From Streptomyces colonosanans (lineage in GTDB: Bacteria; Actinomycetota; Actinomycetes; Streptomycetales; Streptomycetaceae): a stretch of DNA of 64,000 bases. The position numbers and the translations under genes are program-made. Shown here piece by piece: positions 17,229 to 26,260 of the stretch; the stretch's first letter is position 1; the number at the start of each line of letters is the position of its first letter. The notes under the pieces were generated by a model, which was given only the letters and a program-made list of their open reading frames with translations, made no database searches and was not told the origin of the DNA. The stretch spans positions 62,001 to 126,000 of the forward strand of contig NZ_MLYP01000043.1 of assembly GCF_001866645.1 (NCBI RefSeq). The letters are read 5' to 3'.

Positions 17229-18950
17229 ATGGCGAACCGTCAGCAGCCCACGTCCATGCCGATCCACAAGTACCGTCCGTACGAGATGGTCGAGATCCCC
17301 GACCGCACCTGGCCGGACAAGCGGATCACCCAGGCTCCCCGCTGGCTCTCCACGGACCTGCGCGACGGCAACCAGGCCCTGATCGACCCCATGTCACCGG
17401 CGCGCAAGCGGGCGATGTTCGACCTGCTGGTGAAGATGGGTTACAAGGAGATCGAGGTCGGCTTCCCGGCCTCCGGCCAGACCGACTTCGACTTCGTACG
17501 CTCGATCATCGAGGACGAGGGCGCGATCCCCGACGACGTGACGATCTCCGTGCTGACCCAGGCCCGCGAGGACCTGATCGAGCGGACCGTCGAGTCCCTG
17601 AAGGGCGCGAAGCGCGCGACGGTCCACCTGTACAACGCCACCGCCCCGGTCTTCCGTCGGGTCGTCTTCCGCGGCTCCAAGGACGACATCAAGCAGATCG
17701 CGGTCGACGGCACGCGGCTGGTGATGGAGTACGCGGACAAACTGCTGGGCCCCGAAACCGAGTTCGGCTACCAGTACAGCCCCGAGATCTTCACCGACAC
17801 CGAGCTGGACTTCGCGCTGGAGGTCTGCGAGGCGGTCATGGACGTCTGGCAGCCCGGCCCGGACCGCGAAATCATCCTCAACCTGCCCGCCACCGTGGAG
17901 CGTTCGGCCCCGTCCACGCACGCGGACCGCTTCGAGTGGATGCACCGCAACCTCTCCCGCCGCGAGTACGTCTGCCTGTCGGCCCACCCGCACAACGACC
18001 GCGGCACGGCCGTCGCCGCCGCCGAGATGGCCGTGATGGCCGGCGCCGACCGCGTCGAGGGCTGCCTGTTCGGCCAGGGCGAGCGCACCGGCAATGTCGA
18101 CCTGGTCACCCTGGGCATGAACCTCTTCTCCCAGGGCGTCGACCCGCAGATCGACTTCTCCCGCATCGACGAGATCCGCCGGACGTGGGAGTACTGCAAC
18201 CAGATGGAGGTCCACCCGCGCCACCCCTACATCGGGGACCTCGTCTACACGTCCTTCTCCGGCTCCCACCAGGACGCCATCAAGAAGGGCTTCGATGCCA
18301 TGGAGGCCGACGCCAAGGCCCAGGGCAGGACGGTCGACGAGATCGAGTGGGCGGTGCCGTACCTGCCGATCGACCCGAAGGACGTCGGCCGCTCCTACGA
18401 GGCGGTCATCCGCGTCAACTCGCAGTCCGGCAAGGGCGGCGTCGCCTACGTCCTGAAGAACGACCACAAGCTGGACCTGCCGCGCCGGATGCAGATCGAG
18501 TTCTCGAAGATCATCCAGACGAAAACGGACGTGGAGGGCGGCGAGGTCACGCCGAACGAGATCTGGACGGTCTTCCAGGACGAGTACCTGCCGAACCCGG
18601 ACAACGCCTGGGGCCGCATCCAGGTCAAGGTGGGCCAGGCGACCACTGACAAGGAAGGCGTCGACACGCTGACCGTCGAGGCCACGGTCGACGGCGAGGA
18701 CAGGACCCTGACCGGCTTCGGCAACGGCCCGATCTCCGCGTTCTTCGACGCCCTGCAGTCCATCGGCATCGACGTACGCCTGCTGGACTATCAGGAGCAC
18801 ACGATGAGCGAGGGCGCCTCTGCGCAGGCCGCCTCGTACATCGAGTGCGCGATCGACGGGAAGGTCCTGTGGGGAATCGGCATCGACGCGAATACGACAC
18901 GTGCCTCGCTGAAGGCGGTCGTCTCCGCGGTCAACCGCGCCGCCCGCTGA
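17229..18950 (+). CDS. leuA: 2-isopropylmalate synthase
   Basis: LeuA condenses acetyl-CoA with 2-oxoisovalerate, the first committed step of leucine synthesis. At 573 residues it is the long actinobacterial type with the C-terminal regulatory domain for leucine feedback (LTVEATVDGEDRTLTGFGNGPISAF). The catalytic barrel shows STDLRDGNQALIDPM (metal Asp) and SAHPHNDRGTAVAAAE (metal His pair). The ATG follows a good TGAGGAG site. Expression is likely controlled by the leader peptide upstream. Confidence 0.97.
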   Translation: MANRQQPTSMPIHKYRPYEMVEIPDRTWPDKRITQAPRWLSTDLRDGNQALIDPMSPARKRAMFDLLVKMGYKEIEVGFPASGQTDFDFVRSIIEDEGAIPDDVTISVLTQAREDLIERTVESLKGAKRATVHLYNATAPVFRRVVFRGSKDDIKQIAVDGTRLVMEYADKLLGPETEFGYQYSPEIFTDTELDFALEVCEAVMDVWQPGPDREIILNLPATVERSAPSTHADRFEWMHRNLSRREYVCLSAHPHNDRGTAVAAAEMAVMAGADRVEGCLFGQGERTGNVDLVTLGMNLFSQGVDPQIDFSRIDEIRRTWEYCNQMEVHPRHPYIGDLVYTSFSGSHQDAIKKGFDAMEADAKAQGRTVDEIEWAVPYLPIDPKDVGRSYEAVIRVNSQSGKGGVAYVLKNDHKLDLPRRMQIEFSKIIQTKTDVEGGEVTPNEIWTVFQDEYLPNPDNAWGRIQVKVGQATTDKEGVDTLTVEATVDGEDRTLTGFGNGPISAFFDALQSIGIDVRLLDYQEHTMSEGASAQAASYIECAIDGKVLWGIGIDANTTRASLKAVVSAVNRAAR

Positions 18951-18971
18951 CCCTCTGACCGGCACGTTCAC

Positions 18972-19003
18972 GGCCCCGTCCGCCCCACAGGGCGGGCGGG
19001 GCC
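18972..19003 (+). terminator. leuA terminator
   Basis: GGCCCCGTCCGCCC pairs with GGGCGGGCGGGGCC over 14 positions with one mismatch and a short loop, 22 bases after the leuA stop. Confidence 0.75.
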
Positions 19004-19095
19004 CCGTCGTGGACCGGCCATTTCGGCCCGATGTCACGGAGAGGTCTCGTCCGGGGTACTGACTCCGCATCGCCAATGTGGCTAACATCACGCAA

Positions 19096-19117
19096 GCAGC
19101 GGCGATGTTGCCGCTGC
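19096..19117 (+). promoter_or_regulatory. hairpin/dyad before the TerB-like gene
   Basis: GCAGCGGC-gatgtt-GCCGCTGC, a perfect 8-bp dyad lying 16 bases before the GTG start and just before its ribosome-binding site. It may be an operator or a 5' UTR hairpin that affects translation. Confidence 0.4.
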
Positions 19118-19133
19118 GATACGGAGGTGCGAC

Positions 19134-19838
19134 GTGCTGCCAGGACGGGGACGCAACGGCCGTGGAGCCCGCACGGGCCGCGTTTCGCAGGTCCTGGGCA
19201 TCCGCACGGCGTGGACCAGCATCGGTGACGGCGAGTTCTTCTGCCCCGGATGCGGGGGTGACCGCAACTACCAGCGGCTGACCGGACGCCGCCGGTTCAC
19301 CCTGGCCGGCATCCCCGTCCTCCCCCGGGGCGAGACGGGCCCGGTGGTGGAATGCACGGCGTGCGGCCACCACTACGGCACGGACGTCCTCGACCACCCC
19401 ACCACCACCCGCTTCTCGGCGATGCTCCGCGACGCGGTCCACACGGTCGCCCTCGCGGTCCTCGCAGCGGGCGGCACCTGCTCCCGTACGTCCCTGGAGG
19501 CGGCCGCGACCGCTGTCCGCTCCGCGGGCCTCGACGACTGCACGGAGGACCAGCTGAGCGCCCTGGTGGAGGCCCTGGCCGCCGACACGGGCCGCGTCCT
19601 GTGCGAACCCGGCGGTGCGAGCCTGGCCATAGAGCTCCACGAAGCCCTGGACCCCCTGGCTCCGCACCTCGCCCCCACGGGTCGGGAGTCGATCCTGCTC
19701 CAAGGCGCCCGTATCGCCCTCGCGGACGGCCCGTACACCCCCGCGGAACGCGATGTCCTCACCACGGTGGGTGCGGCCCTGACGATCTGCTCGGACGACG
19801 TGACCCGCCTCCTGGCGGAGGCCCGCACGCCGTCGTGA
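19134..19838 (+). CDS. zinc-ribbon plus TerB-like domain protein
   Basis: 234 residues. The N-terminal third holds a zinc-ribbon-like pair of Cys motifs (FFCPGCGGDRNY and ECTACGHHYGTD). The remainder is an all-helical TerB-like domain (LLQGARIALADGPYTPAERDVLTTVGAAL), a fold seen in tellurite-resistance and stress complexes. No other ter genes are nearby, so tellurite resistance should not be assumed. GTG 19134 has GGAGG at the correct distance. Confidence 0.8.
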   Translation: MLPGRGRNGRGARTGRVSQVLGIRTAWTSIGDGEFFCPGCGGDRNYQRLTGRRRFTLAGIPVLPRGETGPVVECTACGHHYGTDVLDHPTTTRFSAMLRDAVHTVALAVLAAGGTCSRTSLEAAATAVRSAGLDDCTEDQLSALVEALAADTGRVLCEPGGASLAIELHEALDPLAPHLAPTGRESILLQGARIALADGPYTPAERDVLTTVGAALTICSDDVTRLLAEARTPS

Positions 19839-19856
19839 CGGGGGCGTCCCCGCGTC

Positions 19857-20390
19857 TCACAGGCCGAGCGTCATGATGAGCCGGTCCTCGTCGACGCCGA
19901 AGTAGTCCTTGCGTACGCCCTCGTCGGACGAGAAGCCCAGCGACCGGTACAGCGCGATCGCGGCGGCGTTCGTCGGCTCCACCGTCAGACGGGCCTCGCG
20001 GACCCCCTCGGCGCGCAGCCTGCGCAGCACCTCCAGCATCAGCCGCCGCCCCAGTCCCCGCCCCCGCTGGTCGCGGGTGACACCCAGGCTGACGATCCAA
20101 CTCCGGTAACCGTCCGAGGTGGTGACGAACAGGACGTACCCGTGCAGGTGCTCCCCGTCGTCGAGGACGAGCAGGCGATCCCCATGCAGGTCGAACAACT
20201 GACGGAGTACGAAGTAGGGGTAGGGCTCCTGAGGAAAGGCCTCCCTGTCGACACGGACGAGTTCGGGCAGATCCGCCTCCGTGACCCCCCTCATCGTCAG
20301 CGGCCGGTCGACGAACGCCTGGTCGTGGAACAGCGCCGGGCCGCTCAGGCCGCCGCGCGAAGGGATACGCTCCTCTGGAAACGCAGTCAT
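19857..20390 (-). CDS. GNAT-family N-acetyltransferase
   Basis: 177 residues. The acetyl-CoA binding signature is VTRDQRGRGLGRRLMLEVLRRL (Q/RxxGxG/A), followed by RLTVEPTNAAAIALYRSLGF. The layout resembles RimI-like protein acetyltransferases, but the substrate is unknown. ATG 20390 is preceded by a GGGGGC stretch. It diverges from the methyltransferase gene, with 264 bases between them that hold no other gene. Confidence 0.85.
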   Translation of the reverse strand: MTAFPEERIPSRGGLSGPALFHDQAFVDRPLTMRGVTEADLPELVRVDREAFPQEPYPYFVLRQLFDLHGDRLLVLDDGEHLHGYVLFVTTSDGYRSWIVSLGVTRDQRGRGLGRRLMLEVLRRLRAEGVREARLTVEPTNAAAIALYRSLGFSSDEGVRKDYFGVDEDRLIMTLGL

Positions 20391-20642
20391 GCCGCCCCCC
20401 TGCGGGATGAAGTCAAGGGCACGCTGTCGCCCGAACGGGTGGTACGGGCGGGACGCGCGATCTCTGTCGTTCGGGTGTTTTCGGCAGAGTCCCGACCATC
20501 TTGAACGGGGCGATCCGGGCCGTACAAGGCCGGAACAGGCCCAAATAGTCATTCAGTGCGATGCGCCCCCGGTGCGCCTCGTGCGACGTAAAGTGTTCCG
20601 CCAGGTCGGCGCGAGAAGGATCCGCCTGACCTCCGGCGTTGG

Positions 20643-20654
20643 TACCGTAAGCCA
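20643..20654 (+). promoter_or_regulatory. -10 element of a leaderless promoter for the five-gene cluster
   Basis: TACCGT (20643-20648), preceded by TTGG as an extended -10, sits six bases before ATG 20655. No Shine-Dalgarno is present, so the first gene of the cluster is probably translated leaderless. Confidence 0.45.
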
Positions 20655-21443
20655 ATGACCTTCAGTTCGCTGGGAGATGCGCAGCTGAATGCGGATGTCT
20701 CCTGGGCTGCATTCGATCCGATCGCCTACGTGGATCACAATTACCGTGACCTGCAGGCGGAGGACGCGGAGATCCTTCAGATCCTGCGTGATCATTTCGT
20801 TGATCATTTTTCACGAGGTGCCGCAGGACCGGTTTCGGGTATCGACGTGGGTGCCGGTGCGAACCTCTATCCCGCACTGGCCATGCTGCCCTGGTGCGAC
20901 CAGATCACCCTCTTCGAGCGCTCGCCCGCGAACGTGCGCTACCTGGAGAGCCAGGTCGGTTCCTACGACCGGAACTGGGACCAGTTCTGGAGCGTCCTGT
21001 GCGAGAACGAGGCATACGCCGCCCTCGGCATGGAACCGCGGGCCAAGTTCCGGAAGGCCGTCCAGGTCGAACCGGGCAACCTCTTCGACCTGGTGCGGCA
21101 CGAGGGGAAGTGGTCCATGGGGACCATGTTCTTCGTCGCGGAGTCGATGACCAACTCCCGCGAGGAGTTCACCCGGGGTGTCGAGTGCTTCCTGCGCGCC
21201 CTGGCCCCCGGCGCCCCTTTCGCCGCCGCGTTCATGGAACATTCGAAGGGTTATCACGCGGGCGAGCATTTCTTCCCGGCGTGCGACGTGGGAGAATCAG
21301 AGGTGTACGAGAGCCTTGCGCCTTTTACGAGCGACTTCGAGACCCGGCGCCTGAAGGCCTCGGCCGCCGTACGCGAGGGGTATTCGGGAATGATCGTCGC
21401 CTGCGGCCACCGGAATTCGGATCCCGGCATTCCGACTGGTTGA
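20655..21443 (+). CDS. SCO2525-family SAM-dependent methyltransferase
   Basis: 262 residues; class I methyltransferase resembling the NNMT/PNMT/TEMT group. SAM motif I is SGIDVGAGANLYPAL near residues 55-70, the acidic strand 2 end is ITLFERSPANVRYLE, and TMFFVAESMTNSREEF plus LAPGAPFAAAFMEHSKGY form motifs post-I to III. The N-terminus WAAFDPIAYVDHNY corresponds to the tyrosine-rich lid of NNMT-type enzymes. NNMT relatives methylate small amines or thioethers, but the substrate here is unknown. It opens the cluster with four further genes and is one of the most divergent parts of the window in function. Confidence 0.85.
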   Translation: MTFSSLGDAQLNADVSWAAFDPIAYVDHNYRDLQAEDAEILQILRDHFVDHFSRGAAGPVSGIDVGAGANLYPALAMLPWCDQITLFERSPANVRYLESQVGSYDRNWDQFWSVLCENEAYAALGMEPRAKFRKAVQVEPGNLFDLVRHEGKWSMGTMFFVAESMTNSREEFTRGVECFLRALAPGAPFAAAFMEHSKGYHAGEHFFPACDVGESEVYESLAPFTSDFETRRLKASAAVREGYSGMIVACGHRNSDPGIPTG

Positions 21444-21511
21444 GGACCTCGTCTTCAGGGCAGAAGAAGGCTCTCAAGTGATAGCAGCGCGGCCTGCGTG
21501 AGGGGCATGGG

Positions 21512-23350
21512 ATGCAGATCAAGCCACGCCAGCATCTGCTGGATATCTGGCAGGCGGTCGCCCGCCAGTCGTTCGACGGCGGAGAGTGGACATGGGGTAA
21601 ATGGGGTGGGCAGAGCAGTGTCGCCGACGCCGAACGCCTGCTGTGTCTCCTGTACCCGGCCACCGAGATCCCGTCGTTCCGGCTGGACGATCCGGACACC
21701 ACGTCGGACGACGTCCAGAACGTGTTGAGGAAGGCCGGCGGACGGCTTGAGCTGCCCACCAACATCGTGACGGCCGCAGCCCAGTTCATGCGCACGCACA
21801 CCGGCGACGACAAGAGGCCCACGTTCGCCGGCGGCTACTACTTCGCCTCCGCGGACAAGGACCAGGACCTCACCAGGGAACAGCGTGAGCTGGGGGTGGT
21901 CGACTCGTATTCGATGTCGATCACCCTCTGCCTGGCCACGCTCGGCTTCCTCAAGGTGTACGAGTCCAAGACCCGCCGCAGCGACGTCCTGGAGACGATC
22001 CAGGAACTGCGCAGCGCCACCAGTAACCGGCTCACCGCGGCCATGGTGTGCCTGCTGCGCTCGTTCACGGTCAACGTCTTCGACGCCGACTCCTCCCAGG
22101 GCCGCACGCTCTGCGAACTTCTCGGCCAGGGACGGCTGTCGCAACGGCACGTCCTGCAGAACTTCCAGCGCCGCTTCCGGGCCCTGCGCGCCGCCGTCGT
22201 CGAGAGCATCTCCCTCGGTGTCGACGTCGAGGAGGTCCTCAAGGACGAGAACCAGCTCTTCGAGTGCGGTTGGGCCTGGAGTCTGGTGAAGGACGCACCC
22301 GAGGTGGAGACCGACGAACCGATCGGGCAGCCCGCCGGGGTCGCCAACCCGGTGCCGTACCTCTACTTCACGGTCGTCGCCCTCGACGGCATCCAGGACC
22401 TGTTCTCCGACCGCACCCTCACCCTGGGCCTGCTCACCCCCGAACAGCAAAGGCTCGCCGAGGCGTTACGCCTGCGCTGGGAGATCACCCAGCAGTACTG
22501 GTCGGGCATCGCCCGTTTCGACCCCGACCGCTGGCCCCTGGAGGACATCCCCTGGCGTACCACCGGCCAGAAGCTGGAATCCGAGTACTTCTCCCTCTCC
22601 ATCGCCGCCATCCTCGTCCACGACCTGATGCGGCGCCGTGCCACCGACGACGACCTGACCCGCACCGTCAGCGTCATGGAACGCCTCGCCGAACGCGGCC
22701 GCATCACCAGCCGCCTGACGCGCGACGACCCCATGGTTCAGTTGCACAACCCCGGCATCACCCTGCCGCTGCAAGGCAGCGAACGCATGGGGCCGCCCAT
22801 GCAGTGGACCATGACCGACTTCTCCGCACAGCTGCTCAAGCGGACCATCCAGCTGGGCACGCTCTCCCGCAATCTCGCTTCGCACGACCGGCTGCTCAGG
22901 CTCGCCGAGAACGTCTTCGGCCACCTATGGCGGCGCCGCATCCGGGACGGGGACGGCGTGGGCCTGTGGGACAACGTCCACGCCGCCTACCCCGACTCGC
23001 CCGTCCTGGAAGGCCCGGTCTCCTGGAACATCACGGAGCGCGTCATCGAGGTGATGGTCCAGGTCCATCACATGTACCGGCAGTCGCCGATCCGCAGCAT
23101 CGAACTGACTGAAATCGCACGGGCGTTGCTCAGTGAGTCCACCCACATCCTCGGCAACGAGCAGATGGAGCCCGCACCGTCCTCCGAGGGCAACCGCGGG
23201 ATGGAACTCAGGAGTATCGAGGTCAAGTTGCGTCGGGCCCGCAAACTCGTGGACGAACAGCCCGGCACCGCATGCGCGTTGACGCTCGACGTACTCGGAC
23301 AGCTCGACGCCCTCGCCCGTGCCCGCGATGCCGCGGTCCAGGGGGTGTGA
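21512..23350 (+). CDS. SCO2524-family protein, unknown function
   Basis: 612 residues, largely helical by composition, without signal peptide or membrane segment. I see no catalytic motif. The N-terminus (WQAVARQSFDGGEWTWGKW) and the long central part rich in Arg, Leu and Glu suggest a scaffold or helical-repeat protein. It contains one TTA leucine codon in frame (22466-22468), so full expression should need the bldA tRNA. GAGGGG precedes the ATG. It ends three bases before the ATPase gene. The family name is recalled from S. coelicolor SCO2524. Confidence 0.8.
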   Translation: MQIKPRQHLLDIWQAVARQSFDGGEWTWGKWGGQSSVADAERLLCLLYPATEIPSFRLDDPDTTSDDVQNVLRKAGGRLELPTNIVTAAAQFMRTHTGDDKRPTFAGGYYFASADKDQDLTREQRELGVVDSYSMSITLCLATLGFLKVYESKTRRSDVLETIQELRSATSNRLTAAMVCLLRSFTVNVFDADSSQGRTLCELLGQGRLSQRHVLQNFQRRFRALRAAVVESISLGVDVEEVLKDENQLFECGWAWSLVKDAPEVETDEPIGQPAGVANPVPYLYFTVVALDGIQDLFSDRTLTLGLLTPEQQRLAEALRLRWEITQQYWSGIARFDPDRWPLEDIPWRTTGQKLESEYFSLSIAAILVHDLMRRRATDDDLTRTVSVMERLAERGRITSRLTRDDPMVQLHNPGITLPLQGSERMGPPMQWTMTDFSAQLLKRTIQLGTLSRNLASHDRLLRLAENVFGHLWRRRIRDGDGVGLWDNVHAAYPDSPVLEGPVSWNITERVIEVMVQVHHMYRQSPIRSIELTEIARALLSESTHILGNEQMEPAPSSEGNRGMELRSIEVKLRRARKLVDEQPGTACALTLDVLGQLDALARARDAAVQGV

Positions 23351-23353
23351 CCT

Positions 23354-24271
23354 GTGCTCGTCTTCGCGGCCTCCGACAAGGGAGGCACGGGCCGGTCCGT
23401 CACCAGCGCCAACCTCGCCTACCACCGGGCGTTGGCCGGTGACGACGTCTGCTACCTGGACTTCGACTTCGGCTCGCCCACCGCGGCGGCCGTCTTCGAC
23501 GTGCCCGACGCACGCCAGGCCGCCGAGGACCGGGGCCTGCACTCGTATCTGATCGGCGAGGCCGCCGAGCCGGCCCGCATCGACGTCTGGTCGGACACCG
23601 AGCACCGGGTCCTGCGCACCCGGCCGCCGGGCTCCGGCCGTCTGGTGCTGATGCCCGGCGACGTCAGCGGCGGCGAGTTCGCCACCACCGACGACAACCT
23701 GCGCCGCTGCGTGGACCTCCTGCTCCGGCTCAACAGCGAGTTCGACCTGATCATCGTCGACCTCAGCGCCGGCCGCAGTTACGCCGTCGACATGGTTCTG
23801 GAGGCCACCTCGCTACGCGAGATGAGTGGTGTCGAGGCCCGCTGGCTTGTGTTCCATCGCTGGACCCGCCAGCATGTGGCAGCCGCGGCGAGCCTGGTCT
23901 TCGGCAAACGCGGCATCGTCGCCGGCGGGGTGGCCCGAGGCCACGACGAGGAAGCTCTGCGCAACGTCATCCGCTTCGTACGCGCCGCCGTCCCCGATCC
24001 CGAGTCGGCGCTCTGGTCGCAGGTGTCGCCCACCCAGTCGGCCTGGATGCGCGAATGCGACCGGGACCTCAAACAACTCGCCTCCACCCAGGGCATCGGC
24101 TACAGCCTGGTCCTCGGTTCCGTGCCTCTGGAGCCCGTCCTGCAGTGGCGCGAGCAGCTCATCACCGACGAGGACGTGCTCGACAGCCAGATCGCCAACC
24201 GGGAGACCTGGGACGCGCTGAGCGAGCTGGCCGGACGGCTCACCGACGACAAGTTCTGGGAGCAGCCGTGA
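23354..24271 (+). CDS. SCO2523-family MinD-like ATPase with variant P-loop
   Basis: 305 residues of the SIMIBI/MinD type. The deviant Walker A reads DKGGTGRSVTSANLAYH at residues 8-24: the first Lys of KGGxGK[ST] is kept, while the second Lys, which normally contacts the phosphates, is Arg. A switch-like DFDFGSPT follows near residue 36, and DLIIVDLSAGRSY is the Walker-B-like strand. It may bind nucleotide without normal hydrolysis, or hydrolyse it with Arg. Its start is 3 bases after the previous stop and its stop overlaps the next start. Confidence 0.85.
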   Translation: MLVFAASDKGGTGRSVTSANLAYHRALAGDDVCYLDFDFGSPTAAAVFDVPDARQAAEDRGLHSYLIGEAAEPARIDVWSDTEHRVLRTRPPGSGRLVLMPGDVSGGEFATTDDNLRRCVDLLLRLNSEFDLIIVDLSAGRSYAVDMVLEATSLREMSGVEARWLVFHRWTRQHVAAAASLVFGKRGIVAGGVARGHDEEALRNVIRFVRAAVPDPESALWSQVSPTQSAWMRECDRDLKQLASTQGIGYSLVLGSVPLEPVLQWREQLITDEDVLDSQIANRETWDALSELAGRLTDDKFWEQP

Positions 24272-25251
24272 CGGATTCCGTGTTCCGGGAGACCACCGCG
24301 GAACCCCGCACCCAGTCCGTGCCGCTGGCTCATCTCTCCCTGGAGCTGGGCCACCTCTACATGGAGGACTTCGAGGCCGGCCCCGAGCGGCTGCGCGAGC
24401 ACTTCGCCGAAGTACGGATCTGGGTGGACGCCGCCCGTGCTTCCGCCGCGCGCCGCATCGGCGGCAAGCGGCCCCGCATCAGTACCTGCTTCCTCATCGA
24501 CGACTACTTCAGGCGCTTCTCCACCCCCGCCGAACTCGTCCCGATGGTCCTCGAAGAAGCCGAGCGGGCCGGCCTCGTCATCGACTACCTGGCCCGCGAG
24601 TCGGGCTGTGCCGTCGCCGACAAGACGGAACTGGCCGAAGCCGTGATGCACCGCCTCGTGGAGTCGCCGCCGCCCGGCAGCTACGGTTCCCGCCCGCCCG
24701 TCAGCCAGACCGGCTGGCTCGCCAACGGGCAGCGCACCCCCGCCACGCGCACCGCCATGGCCGAGACCACCGGCTGGCAGCCGCCCCAGGAGACCGCGGC
24801 CCGCAACCACTCCGTGTTCATGGACGTCGAACTGTGGTCGGAGAAGGACAAACAGCGCCTGTGGTCCTGCCCGTTCCTCGCCGCCGTCTGGCAGCTGGCC
24901 CGCCTCGGCCTGCTGCGCCACCTCGGCGAGCCCGTGCTGATCCCGCGTCTCTGGAACGGCGGCGACTTCCCCTACGACTGGGACCAACTGCCTCCACTGC
25001 TCCAGCTCAACGCCTCAGCGGCGCCCTTCAGCGCCTACCGCACCTGCACGCTGATGGCCAACCGCTTCCTGCCTGTCGAGGACGCCGTCCGGCTCATCCT
25101 CGACCAGATAGACGTCGACTCCGGCGCACTGCGGCAGGTTGCCGAGCGGTCCGCCCGCGAAGGGGCCGCGGTGCCGGCCGCGGTCGCGCAGCGCGCCACC
25201 TACGTGTTCTACGAGGAGTCGGCGGGTGCCTTCTCCTACGGGGAGACCTGA
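24268..25251 (+). CDS. SCO2522-family protein, unknown function
   Basis: 327 residues, starting at a GTG that overlaps the ATPase stop (GTGA). Motif-like segments are RRIGGKRPRISTCFLIDDYF near residues 60-80 and HSVFMDVELWSEKDKQRLWSCPFLAAVW in the middle. ISTCFLIDDYF, with paired Asp after a hydrophobic strand, looks like a metal or nucleotide site, but I cannot place it in a known enzyme family. No signal peptide or membrane segment. Confidence 0.8.
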   Translation: MTDSVFRETTAEPRTQSVPLAHLSLELGHLYMEDFEAGPERLREHFAEVRIWVDAARASAARRIGGKRPRISTCFLIDDYFRRFSTPAELVPMVLEEAERAGLVIDYLARESGCAVADKTELAEAVMHRLVESPPPGSYGSRPPVSQTGWLANGQRTPATRTAMAETTGWQPPQETAARNHSVFMDVELWSEKDKQRLWSCPFLAAVWQLARLGLLRHLGEPVLIPRLWNGGDFPYDWDQLPPLLQLNASAAPFSAYRTCTLMANRFLPVEDAVRLILDQIDVDSGALRQVAERSAREGAAVPAAVAQRATYVFYEESAGAFSYGET

Positions 25252-25252
25252 G

Positions 25253-26221
25253 ATGCGAGTCCTGGCACTGTCGGCGCCTTTGGTCCTGGCCTGCGGCGAG
25301 GTGCGCACCTGCCTGCTGCCGTCCTTCCAGGCGCTGGACGGCCGGGCAGCCGCCCAACTGCTGAGGCTGCGCGCCGACGAACTGGTCCGCGTCTCCGAAC
25401 GGCCCAACCTGTACGCGCTCTCCCCGGACGTCCTCACCGGGGTGGACTGCCGACTGCCCACCTCGAACGGCACCAAGGTGCGGGCCGTCGGCACGGTGGC
25501 CGCCCGCGCCGCACTCACCGAGGGCCGCGTCCTGCAGGCCACCGCCTACTTCAGTGCCCCGGCCGGCGGACCCGACACGCGCCGGCCCTGGGGCCACTAC
25601 CTCGTCAGGCCCGGTCTCGTCGAACCCTTCGGAAAGCTCCCCGAACAGGCCACCGCCGAAGGCGTCCTACGCGGCGGCGGACGCGGCGAACTGGACCTGG
25701 GAATGATCTCCGAGGGCCTGCTCGCCCAACTGCTGCGCCATCCGCTGCTCGACCACAAGGCACCTTTCAAGTCCCGGCGCACTCATCTGCGCTGGGCCGC
25801 ACGGCGCGCCCCGGAGGGCGAGGGCCCCTCCCTGGAACGGTTCACCCTGGCCGAGAACGGTCTGCGGACCGTCTCGCTCAGGCTGCCGGAGAACACCCCG
25901 GCCGCCGCGGCCGCAGGCCTGTGCGAGGACCTCGCCCTGCACGACTGGCTGCTGACAACCGTCGTGCACATGCTGGACAACAGCCGGCTCGGTGCGGCGG
26001 ACGGCCCCTCGGCCGTCCTGGCGCTGCGCCCGGCCGTCGATCACCTGCTGCATCTGTGGATGCCACGCGCACACGTCGACCACACACTGGGCCACCTGTG
26101 GGACGTGCTGGAGCGGGAGCCGGGGTTCACTCGCCAGTGGCAGACCCTGGTCCAGCGCATCCGTGACCAACTGGCCGTCCAGGCCGTTCCGTTGCTGCAC
26201 AAAGCGCTGAGTACGCGCTGA
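25253..26221 (+). CDS. SCO2521-family protein, unknown function
   Basis: 322 residues, beginning one base after the preceding stop. The N-terminal half reads as mixed alpha/beta (VLALSAPLVLACGEVRTCLLPSFQ; GRVLQATAYFSAP), the C-terminal half as helical (LCEDLALHDWLLTTVVHMLDNS). No recognisable catalytic motif. It completes the block of five genes whose spacing never exceeds 68 bases, with most junctions at 0-3 bases or overlapping. Confidence 0.8.
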   Translation: MRVLALSAPLVLACGEVRTCLLPSFQALDGRAAAQLLRLRADELVRVSERPNLYALSPDVLTGVDCRLPTSNGTKVRAVGTVAARAALTEGRVLQATAYFSAPAGGPDTRRPWGHYLVRPGLVEPFGKLPEQATAEGVLRGGGRGELDLGMISEGLLAQLLRHPLLDHKAPFKSRRTHLRWAARRAPEGEGPSLERFTLAENGLRTVSLRLPENTPAAAAAGLCEDLALHDWLLTTVVHMLDNSRLGAADGPSAVLALRPAVDHLLHLWMPRAHVDHTLGHLWDVLEREPGFTRQWQTLVQRIRDQLAVQAVPLLHKALSTR

Positions 26222-26260
26222 GGAGCGGCACCAACGACACACCCGACGGGGGAGAACGAC

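Noticed and set aside
19134..19838. Tellurite resistance locus
   Set aside because: Only a TerB-like fold is present; no terZ, terD or terC genes in the window.
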